A stretch of 11,272 nucleotides of DNA from Planctomycetota bacterium (GTDB lineage Bacteria; Planctomycetota; UBA1135): NCBI GenBank assembly GCA_029243845.1, contig JAQWRF010000028.1, forward strand, positions 1 to 11,272. Reading direction: 5' to 3'. Shown here piece after piece: positions 1 to 5,599 of the stretch. The translations under genes were made by a program, and so were the position numbers. Position 1 is the first letter of the stretch; each line of letters begins with the position of its first letter. The notes under the pieces were generated by a model, which made no database searches, had not been told where the DNA came from, and saw only the letters and a program-made list of their open reading frames with translations.

Positions 1-396
1 GGCGATCGCAATCGACTACGTGACATCATCACCCTACTGTTTATGATTGCACTAGCGGATGGCGAGCTGCATCCACGGGAAAAAACGCTTATTGGCCAAA
101 TTGCGCAGGCTATGGGGCTAAACATGCATGATGTCGAAAACTGTGAAGCGACATATAGAGCCACCCGAGGAGGCGGGTCTTCTACATCTATAAGTGATGC
201 TTATAAAGTATTAGGCGTCAATCAAAACTCTAGTGATGCTGAAGTTAAAAGTGCGCACCGCAAATTAGTACGTGAGTATCACCCAGACGTACTAGCGTCT
301 AAAGGATTGCCAGAAGATTTCCTAGAGTATGCGCAACAAAAAATGGTTGCCATCAATGACGCCTGGGACGTGATTAAAGAAAAGCGCGGTATGTAA
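1..396 (+). CDS. TerB/J-domain (DjlA-like) co-chaperone, 3' part
   Basis: The reading frame is open from base 1, so this gene starts before the window; the ATG at 43 lies inside a conserved helix and is not the likely start. The 131 visible residues hold the end of a TerB/DjlA-type helical domain (about 1-52, with 'ALADGELHPREK'), a short Gly/Ser linker (57-63) and a C-terminal J domain (about 66-126). The J domain carries the diagnostic HPD tripeptide at visible residues 94-96, which in this family stimulates the ATPase of a DnaK-type Hsp70. In E. coli DjlA the TerB-like part follows an N-terminal membrane segment; whether one exists here cannot be seen. The gene ends with TAA, 6 bp before the stop of the convergent gene at 403. 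The family call is firm; the client and location are unknown. Confidence 0.88.
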   Translation, partial: GDRNRLRDIITLLFMIALADGELHPREKTLIGQIAQAMGLNMHDVENCEATYRATRGGGSSTSISDAYKVLGVNQNSSDAEVKSAHRKLVREYHPDVLASKGLPEDFLEYAQQKMVAINDAWDVIKEKRGM

Positions 397-400
397 TTCG

Positions 401-418
401 GTTTACAGAACCGTAAAC
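401..418. terminator. hairpin at convergent gene ends
   Basis: GTTTAC (401-406) and GTAAAC (413-418) form a perfect 6-bp stem around a 6-nt loop. The hairpin lies 4 nt after the stop of the J-domain gene and overlaps the last codons of the opposing small gene. It has no U-tract on either strand, so it is not a classical intrinsic terminator; a role in ending convergent transcripts is inferred from position only. Confidence 0.3.
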
Positions 419-771
419 GGCAAGCGATTCGTTTCGGTACCCCACAAGAGGCCGTCTTTCATAAACACTTCGCTGCTACCTGACCCGGTGATTAACGGCA
501 CCGCTGAGGCTATGACTGTAATCCGTCCAAGCAGTGGGACTCTAATCGACCTACTCCGCAAAACAGGAGAAAACCCAACGCCGACGAAAACGAAATTGTC
601 TGGCTGAAGATTAGCACCTATTAGGAGAAATGGGGACAGCGGAGCGCCTTCGGCTGGAAACGCGAACCACAGCTCGCCAGGATTAGACAAAGTCTGAGGG
701 AAATCAGTAGAAGCTACCTCTCCACCAATAGGAGCAAAAAGTAGTACCGCCGCGAGTGCCAAATTCTTCAT
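403..771 (-). CDS. small secreted protein of unknown function
   Basis: Predicted protein of 122 aa. Residues 1 to about 20 form a signal peptide: Lys at position 3, a hydrophobic run 'LALAAVLLFAP', then a small-residue region ending near 'EVAS'. The mature part is rich in Pro, Gly, Leu and Val and looks like a small beta-rich domain; it ends '-NRLPFTVL'. Its alternating hydrophobic pattern loosely resembles the C-terminal domain of the sulfotransferase-like protein at 7321, but I cannot align them securely. No catalytic motif is seen and I do not recognise a family. Support for it being real is the export signal, its good fit between neighbours (6 bp from the convergent stop, 26 bp from the divergent serB start) and a -10-like box ahead of it. 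No Shine-Dalgarno sequence is present. Confidence 0.65.
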   Translation of the reverse strand: MKNLALAAVLLFAPIGGEVASTDFPQTLSNPGELWFAFPAEGAPLSPFLLIGANLQPDNFVFVGVGFSPVLRSRSIRVPLLGRITVIASAVPLITGSGSSEVFMKDGLLWGTETNRLPFTVL

Positions 772-797
772 TTAGAAACTATATCATATACAGCGCA
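772..797. promoter_or_regulatory. divergent overlapping promoter, -10 boxes
   Basis: The 26 bp between the two divergent starts contain the near-palindrome TATATCATATA (780-790). Reading plus, TATCAT (782-787) ends 10 nt before the ATG at 798. Reading minus, TATGAT (788-783) ends 11 nt before the ATG at 771. Both match the TAnnnT form of a bacterial -10 box and overlap each other. Any -35 elements would lie inside the opposite gene. Transcripts from either would have leaders of only a few bases. Confidence 0.45.
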
Positions 798-1439
798 ATG
801 CCCGCCTACGACTTAGTGTTTTTTGACTGTGACTCAACCTTGTCTTCCATAGAAGGCATCGATGAATTAGCCAGCCGCGCCGGTGTTGACGTAAGCGAGC
901 TAACCAACGCCGCTATGGACGGCCGCCTGCCGATGGAAGACGTTTATCGCAAGCGTCTCGAGATGATTAATCCGACACCTAAAGATTTTGAATGGTTAAG
1001 TAGGCTGTATATTTTGACTGCTATCAAAGACGCAAAATCGGTTATTGCAAAGCTGCATGCCTGTAAAGTTGATGTGCATATTATTTCCGGAGGCCTTCTG
1101 CCCAGTATTCTGGCCTTTGCGCACCACCTTGGGATTGCTCCAGAGAGAGTGCATGCGGTCCCCTACGATTGCGACAATCCCGAACCAAGCTATGTTCACC
1201 CTCTAGCCAATAACGGTGGCAAGCCCGCAGTGGCAGAATCGGTAGGTGAAAAGTTGGGTGTACCGCGCGAGCGCCGCTTACTCATCGGCGATGGTGTTTC
1301 CGATCTTGAGGCTAGCAGCGTTGTTGGCCAGTTCGTTGGCTTCGGCGGAATCATCGAGCGAGATGCCGTGAAATCAGCTGCAACACAATATATTGCGGAT
1401 CCCCTACTAGAACCTCTACTAGATATGGTTTTACAATAA
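798..1439 (+). CDS. serB: phosphoserine phosphatase (HAD family)
   Basis: Hydrolyses O-phosphoserine to serine and phosphate, the last step of the phosphorylated serine pathway. The 213-aa protein has the HAD motifs in order: motif I D10-C-D12-S-T (nucleophile and acid/base Asp), E19 in the SerB-specific 'IEGID' segment, the cap region with 'AAMDGRLP', motif II S97-G-G, motif III K142, and motif IV G164-D165-G-V-S-D169 (usually GDGxND). A start at 756 would add 14 residues and run into the divergent gene; the ATG at 798 puts the DxDST motif near the N-terminus as in known SerB proteins. There is no N-terminal ACT-like domain, so this is the short form. It is followed after 6 bp by the aminotransferase and lies in an operon with serC- and serA-type genes, which supports phosphoserine as substrate over other HAD substrates. 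Confidence 0.9.
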   Translation: MPAYDLVFFDCDSTLSSIEGIDELASRAGVDVSELTNAAMDGRLPMEDVYRKRLEMINPTPKDFEWLSRLYILTAIKDAKSVIAKLHACKVDVHIISGGLLPSILAFAHHLGIAPERVHAVPYDCDNPEPSYVHPLANNGGKPAVAESVGEKLGVPRERRLLIGDGVSDLEASSVVGQFVGFGGIIERDAVKSAATQYIADPLLEPLLDMVLQ

Positions 1440-1445
1440 CGACCA

Positions 1446-2519
1446 ATGAAGCTGTTCATCCCAGGCCCCACCCAAGTTGCTCCTGAAATATTAGCCGAAA
1501 TGGCCAAGCCCGCCATCGGCCACCGCACCGCTGAATGCGCGCGCTTATGGCGAGAATCGCGCGATGGTTTGCAAAAATTAATGCATACCAAAAACGAAGT
1601 GATGATTCTTACCGCGCCGGCCTCTGCATTTATGGAAGCGGCCATTCGCAACACCGTTAAAGAAAAATCACTGCACTTAATCTGTGGTGCGTTTTCCAAG
1701 AGATGGTTCGACATCGCCAAGTCAACTGGTGTTGACGCAATAGCCGTCGAGAAAAAAACCGGCCAAGGTTTTAGCGCGGATGATTTGCGCAGCGCCCTCA
1801 ATGAATGCGGCACTGTTGATGCAGTAACTGTTGTGCATAACGAAACTTCAACTGGGGTCACTAACCCTGTTCAAGACTACGCCGAGGTACTAAAAGATTT
1901 CCCTGATACTTTGTTGTTAGTTGATACGGTTTCATCGATGTCCGGCATGCCGGTCTATGTTGACAAATGGGGTATCGATGTTTGCTTGTTCGGAGTGCAA
2001 AAATGCATGGCCCTACCTGCCGGCGTCGCGATCGCATCTGCCTCGCCGCGCGCACTTGAACGCGCAGCGACTATTGAATACCGCGGGTGGTTCTTAGATT
2101 TTTTACGCTTGGCAAAGTCAAATGAGAAAGAGCAATCACCGACTACCCCGAGTACGGCGCACCTTTACGCACTAACCGCTCAGCTTAAGCGCATCTTCAG
2201 TGAAGGCATTGAGGCGCGTTGGAAACGTCATTATGAGATGGCGGCCTATGTTCGTAACTGGGCGAAAAGTCACGGCTACGAAATGTTCCCAGATGCCGGT
2301 TACTGTTCTGACACGGTCTCTTGCATAGCTCGCGGAACGGGTCCTGATTTTGTACCTGTGCTTGATGCGCTAAAAGAGGAAGGCGTTCTTGTTTCAAATG
2401 GCTACGGTGATTTGAAAGGAAAAACTTTCAGAATAGGACACCTCGGCGAGCATACTCTTGACGACATGCGTCAACTCACCGAACAATTTGACTCGATACT
2501 CGAACCCGTCCTTAACTAA
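1446..2519 (+). CDS. serC: class V aminotransferase, probable phosphoserine aminotransferase
   Basis: PLP-dependent enzyme of the serine-pyruvate/alanine-glyoxylate aminotransferase family (fold type I, 357 aa). Visible landmarks are the N-terminal 'FIPGPTQVAPEIL', 'GHRTAE' (25-30), 'HNETSTG' (131-137), the PLP-pyridine Asp in 'VDTVSS' (D160), the Schiff-base Lys in 'GVQKCM' (K186), 'PTTPS' (232-236) and the substrate-carboxylate Arg in 'RIGHLG' (R329). The usual SGSGT-like phosphate loop reads 'TAPASAFMEA' here. By sequence alone it could be an alanine-glyoxylate or serine-pyruvate aminotransferase. Its place between serB and serA argues that it converts 3-phosphohydroxypyruvate and glutamate to phosphoserine, as this subfamily does in several bacteria lacking classical SerC. 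Its stop TAA is directly followed by the serA ATG, so the two are probably translated in a coupled way. No Shine-Dalgarno sequence is seen. Confidence 0.85.
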   Translation: MKLFIPGPTQVAPEILAEMAKPAIGHRTAECARLWRESRDGLQKLMHTKNEVMILTAPASAFMEAAIRNTVKEKSLHLICGAFSKRWFDIAKSTGVDAIAVEKKTGQGFSADDLRSALNECGTVDAVTVVHNETSTGVTNPVQDYAEVLKDFPDTLLLVDTVSSMSGMPVYVDKWGIDVCLFGVQKCMALPAGVAIASASPRALERAATIEYRGWFLDFLRLAKSNEKEQSPTTPSTAHLYALTAQLKRIFSEGIEARWKRHYEMAAYVRNWAKSHGYEMFPDAGYCSDTVSCIARGTGPDFVPVLDALKEEGVLVSNGYGDLKGKTFRIGHLGEHTLDDMRQLTEQFDSILEPVLN

Positions 2520-3497
2520 ATGGCAACGGTCTTCATCGCAGACAAAGTCGCCGACGACTGCGTCGCCATGCTGCAGCAGTCTGGCTTTAATGTAATCAAC
2601 AAGCCAGGACTCGAGGTTTCCGAAAAATTAGATATCCTCGCTAGCGCCGACGCCCTTATCGTGCGTTCGGCGACGAAAGTAAACGCGGAAATGTTTGCTG
2701 CTGCGCCAAACCTAAAAGTTGTCGGGCGTGCAGGGACTGGTGTCGACAACATTGATTTAGAAGCAGCCAACGCAAGCGGTGTTTGGGTAATGAATGCGCC
2801 AGGTCAAAACACTTTGGCCGCTGCCGAACATGCCTTCGCTTTGATGATGACCATGTGCCGTAACATCCCAGCTGCTGACTCGCGCATGCGCTCGGGCGAT
2901 TGGAGTAAAGGCGGATTGATGGGGACTGAGCTTGACGGCAAGACATTAGGCCTAGTAGGCCTCGGGCGGATTGGCCGCGAAGTGGCTAAGCGCGCTGCCG
3001 CATTCAACATGCGAGTCATCGGATTCGATCCGTTTTTGTCAGCGCAAGATGCTGGCCAATGGGATATTGAGAAATGCGAACTGAGCGATGTGTGGGCGCA
3101 AGCCGATATCATCAGCTTGCATGCACCGATGACTCCTGAAACTAAGCATGTGCTTAATGCAGCAAGTTTTGCACAATGCAAAAACGGTGTGCGCATCGTA
3201 AATTGCGCGCGCGGTGGCTTAATCGACGACAACTCATTAGTTGACGCGCTTGAAACCGGCAAAGTCGCGGGCGCGGCGCTCGACGTATTCGAAGTAGAGC
3301 CCCTACCGGCAGATCATGCCTTCTTGACGAATCAAAATGTAATTGTTACGCCGCACCTCGGCGCATCAACATTCGAATCGCAAGTTAAGGTGGCGACGGC
3401 AATCGCACGACAGTTTGATGCCTTCTTTAATCACGACGACATTCAGTGCGCGGTTAATGAACCTGTCGTGAATGGCAAAACAGCGCCTTCTGTTTAG
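2520..3497 (+). CDS. serA: D-3-phosphoglycerate dehydrogenase, short form
   Basis: Oxidises 3-phosphoglycerate to 3-phosphohydroxypyruvate with NAD+, the first step of serine synthesis. The 325-aa protein is a D-2-hydroxyacid dehydrogenase: a split substrate domain (about 1-98 and 285-318) around a Rossmann NAD domain with G147-L-G149-R-I-G152 and the ribose-binding Asp at D170. The catalytic set is R231 ('NCARGG'), E260 ('DVFEVEP') and H279 ('PHLGAST'). 'VGRAGTGVDNID' (68-79) is typical of SerA. It ends right after the substrate domain, so the ACT domain that lets serine inhibit many SerA enzymes is absent, as is the intervening domain. It starts at the base after the serC stop. A relative such as hydroxypyruvate reductase is possible by fold, but the operon makes SerA by far the best call. 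Confidence 0.92.
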   Translation: MATVFIADKVADDCVAMLQQSGFNVINKPGLEVSEKLDILASADALIVRSATKVNAEMFAAAPNLKVVGRAGTGVDNIDLEAANASGVWVMNAPGQNTLAAAEHAFALMMTMCRNIPAADSRMRSGDWSKGGLMGTELDGKTLGLVGLGRIGREVAKRAAAFNMRVIGFDPFLSAQDAGQWDIEKCELSDVWAQADIISLHAPMTPETKHVLNAASFAQCKNGVRIVNCARGGLIDDNSLVDALETGKVAGAALDVFEVEPLPADHAFLTNQNVIVTPHLGASTFESQVKVATAIARQFDAFFNHDDIQCAVNEPVVNGKTAPSV

Positions 3498-3513
3498 AGC
3501 TGTATATCTTTAC

Positions 3514-4605
3514 TCACTCTGCATTGCAGGTGTAACTGCAAACTTTTGCGTCGAGCAATCGCTGCAGTAATGTATTGCCAAGTGCGGTAGCTGGAGTCGT
3601 AAAGCCAATCGCTTGTGACTCGTTAGCAACCAAGGCGAGGCCAGTATGAATGAGACACCTGACAGTAACGGTGTTGCCGGGGTCGCCGGGCCATGTAAAC
3701 GTTAGACGCAGTGGATTGCTGCAATCATCTTCAAGAAAAGTATGCTTGACGAATCCGTTTGCAATAATTTTTGCTGATGGGCCTTCCCCTGGTTTCGGAC
3801 CTAATTTGCGAAGCACACTGCGGCCGACCGAACAACTCATCAGCCAGCCCATGAGCCCAAAGTAACCCCTGACTAAGTGAGCAACAAGTTTGTTTGGAGT
3901 CAAAAGATGCTCGTGATAATCGACATTACAATCTAATGAAACCACCCTCTCATTGATTGGGGCCATCACGAAATCCGTTGCGTATTTATTTAACGCTGCA
4001 ACTTTAAATACACCCGGGCGCATGGGCTTAGGTACAACAATTTTGTCTTCAGCTAGCTTTAGCCCTGAAGCTAAAGTTCCGCCATTTAGCCCGCCGCGCA
4101 TGGAATAGTAGCCGCCAAAGGACTTGATGGTGCGCCCGTCGAGCGCAATGCGCTTCAAAAATTCTTGCGCGCCGAGTGAGGCCGGCACTGAATCAAAGCC
4201 GCTTGATGGAATGAGAGTGACTTCATTCGCCAAGGCGTCGGCGCCATACTTAGTGGTCATTTCTTCAATCCAATGGGACTCGCCAGTCAAGTCTGCGTAA
4301 TGGCATTTATTTTTCACGCATGCAGCCACCAATTTTTCTCCGAAGCTTGCGAACGGCCCTGCGCACGACAAGACGACGCTGCAGTTTTTGGTTAATTCAT
4401 CTAGCTGCGGTTCGCTAAAAGCATCTGCAATCAAAAACTCGCAATTAAACTCTGTAGCGAGAGCTGATAAACGTTTGCTATTACGGCCGCTTATCGCCCA
4501 GCGAAGATTGGGCGGTGCAATATTAGATAGTTCGCGGACGGCGAGGCGCCCAGTAAAGCCCGTTGCGCCATGAATTATTAAATCAAATTGCCTAATTTTT
4601 CTCAC
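3514..4605 (-). CDS. saccharopine dehydrogenase-like NAD(P) oxidoreductase
   Basis: Predicted 363-aa protein of the saccharopine dehydrogenase-like/trans-acting enoyl reductase family (SCCPDH type). A Rossmann fold opens with 'GATGFTGR' (13-20), followed by 'AISGRN' (37-42), 'CAGPF' (81-85) and 'HYADLTGE' (about 102-109), then 'SGFDSVPASLG', all typical of this family. Members act on varied substrates (lipid-linked enoyl groups, saccharopine-like adducts), so the reaction is unknown. The frame is open upstream to 4941, but that extension runs antisense through the selenoprotein gene and has no family match. I chose GTG at 4605 because it gives the usual short N-terminus ('RKIRQFDLIIHGATG'). 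ATG at 4638 is the alternative and would overlap the divergent start. It is the only gene here that stops at TGA; it converges on serA with a 16-bp gap. Confidence 0.82.
   Translation of the reverse strand: MRKIRQFDLIIHGATGFTGRLAVRELSNIAPPNLRWAISGRNSKRLSALATEFNCEFLIADAFSEPQLDELTKNCSVVLSCAGPFASFGEKLVAACVKNKCHYADLTGESHWIEEMTTKYGADALANEVTLIPSSGFDSVPASLGAQEFLKRIALDGRTIKSFGGYYSMRGGLNGGTLASGLKLAEDKIVVPKPMRPGVFKVAALNKYATDFVMAPINERVVSLDCNVDYHEHLLTPNKLVAHLVRGYFGLMGWLMSCSVGRSVLRKLGPKPGEGPSAKIIANGFVKHTFLEDDCSNPLRLTFTWPGDPGNTVTVRCLIHTGLALVANESQAIGFTTPATALGNTLLQRLLDAKVCSYTCNAE
3524..3541. terminator. hairpin just beyond serA
   Basis: TTGCAG (3524-3529) and CTGCAA (3536-3541) form a perfect 6-bp stem with loop GTGTAA, 27 nt after the serA stop. 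On the plus strand it is followed by A-C-TTTT, a poor U-tract. It overlaps the 3' end of the opposing oxidoreductase gene. It may end the serBCA transcript; the evidence is only shape and position. Confidence 0.35.
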
Positions 4606-4636
4606 GTCCTTAGTGTAACACGTTAGGATAGGTGGC
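4606..4636. promoter_or_regulatory. divergent promoter, -10 boxes close to both starts
   Basis: The 31 bp between the divergent oxidoreductase and selenoprotein starts hold a minus-strand TACACT (4617-4612), 6 nt before the GTG at 4605, and a plus-strand TAGGAT (4624-4629), 7 nt before the ATG at 4637. At that spacing transcription would begin at or next to the start codon, giving leaderless mRNAs. AAGGA directly abuts the GTG and is too close to act as a normal ribosome binding site. No convincing -35 was identified. Confidence 0.4.
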
Positions 4637-5581
4637 ATGAAATTAAACTCCATCACTTTGAGTTTTGTCGCCACTTTAGCACTATCTTCATTGATCTTTG
4701 CGCAAGACGACAACCAAGCTAAATACGATAAAAAAATAAAGGCTGGCTGGATTAAAGCAGGCGGCTGGGAATTAGACCACGGCAAAGCAATGGACGCCGC
4801 CAAGTCTGAGGGCAAGTACATCTTGGCGTACTTCTCTCGTTCATATGCACCATGACCGCCTTGTGCAAGTCTTGAGAGCGGTCTGCTCTCAAGCGAAGAA
4901 TTTGCAGAATGGGGCGAAAGTGTTTCCCTATGGTACAACATGACAACAAAAATAGAGGGTCACCCCTCTGACGCTTTAGCGCGGCGATATGGGATACGTA
5001 GCTTCCCTACACTGATGATTCTTGATGCCTCTGGCAAAAAAGTGGCCACTCCAGCCGGGCGCAGTATTGAGGCATTCGATAACTCGCTGAACAACCTTCG
5101 CCAGCTAGATAGCTTGCGTGAGCGTGAATCAAACGGAGAAAAAGGCCTTGGTGCTTCAATCCTGCTAGCCGAATTGCGCCTAGGATCGATTGACTTCGAA
5201 GAAGGCTCAAAACGTCGCAGTGGCTTAAAGATTGTCAAAACAAGAAAATTTGATAAAGCGCAGTGGGAGTCCGATCTTGCAGAGATAGATGAGATGCTGT
5301 TTAACCTCGAGCTGGCCGAGCTATTCCAAAACACTGGTCGTGATGAAGAGAGCCAAGCAGCTCTAGCTGAAGAGTTGTACGCCATGGCAAAGAACGGCAA
5401 GTTCGCAAGTGGCAATATGGCCGCTCGCTACTGGAGCGTGGTTATGGATGCCGCCAAGGATAATAAAGATAAAAAAATCTTTGGGCAAGGTTACGGAATT
5501 CTTTACGAAATGTACAAGGACAACCCGCGCGCTAAAGAGTATCTAGCCGGCATGAAAACCGAGCTTGATGCTATGAAGTAA
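4637..5581 (+). CDS. exported thioredoxin-like selenoprotein (UPPC), TGA read as Sec
   Basis: Reading TGA 4853-4855 as selenocysteine gives one continuous 314-aa protein. Residues 1-22 form a signal peptide ending '-LIFAQ', so it is exported. The thioredoxin-like domain spans about 45-145: 'KYILAYFSRSYAP' leads into U73-P-P-C76, where relatives have CPPC, and 'GIRSFPTLMILD' supplies the cis-Pro (P124). Both halves are in the same frame and join without loss of any conserved piece. Residues about 150-314 are charged and helical, perhaps TPR-like. A perfect hairpin follows the TGA (4871-4893). Expected role: thiol-disulfide or peroxide chemistry outside the cytoplasm, with Sec as the attacking residue. 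Without recoding only a 72-aa fragment would be made. Alternatives are a real nonsense mutation or a sequencing error (TGC or TGT to TGA), but the TGA at exactly this residue, the hairpin and a second such gene at 9607 argue for Sec. The partner is unknown. Confidence 0.85.
4853..4855 (+). other. UGA selenocysteine codon (residue 73)
   Basis: In-frame TGA between 'SRSYAP' and 'PPCASLES'. It stands at the first Cys of a thioredoxin CxxC motif, the position where Sec is expected in natural thioredoxin-like selenoproteins. The frame continues for 241 more codons to TAA. Confidence 0.83.
4871..4893 (+). promoter_or_regulatory. bacterial SECIS hairpin
   Basis: CTTGAGAGC (4871-4879) pairs perfectly over 9 bp with GCTCTCAAG (4885-4893); the loop is GGTCT (4880-4884). 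The stem starts 15 nt, and the loop 24 nt, after the TGA. Bacterial SECIS elements sit inside the coding sequence just after UGA and present a GU in a small apical loop to SelB; the same GGUCU string occurs, from memory, in the E. coli fdhF SECIS. A short GCAA (4865-4868) / TTGC (4902-4905) pair could extend the base. There is no bulged U in the upper stem, unlike E. coli. Confidence 0.8.
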
Positions 5582-5599
5582 GAGCAATTACTTATCTTG

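Noticed and set aside
756..797. Upstream ATG at 756 for the phosphoserine phosphatase
   Set aside because: It would overlap the start of the divergent secreted protein and add 14 residues not seen in SerB proteins.
1196..1861. 221-aa minus-strand reading frame inside serB and serC
   Set aside because: It is fully antisense to two well-supported enzymes, with low-complexity Ser/Thr/Ala composition and no recognisable motif.
2804..3262. 152-aa minus-strand reading frame inside serA
   Set aside because: It is antisense to the NAD domain of serA with no motif or start context; a shadow of codon bias.
3514..3516. TGA at the end of the oxidoreductase as a third Sec codon
   Set aside because: No Cys is expected there, the read-through would enter the serA gene antisense, and the nearby hairpin lies before the TGA in the minus reading direction, which is wrong for a SECIS.
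4606..4941. N-terminal extension of the saccharopine dehydrogenase-like protein to 4941
   Set aside because: It is antisense to the selenoprotein's signal peptide and active site and shows no family resemblance; the Rossmann motif starts right after the GTG at 4605.
4960..5415. 151-aa minus-strand reading frame inside the selenoprotein gene
   Set aside because: It is antisense to the conserved cis-Pro region and the helical tail, Ser-rich, without any family resemblance.
4940..5581. Independent 213-aa protein starting at ATG 4940
   Set aside because: It is in the same frame as the gene at 4637, begins in the middle of a thioredoxin fold, and is explained by read-through of TGA 4853 as selenocysteine.
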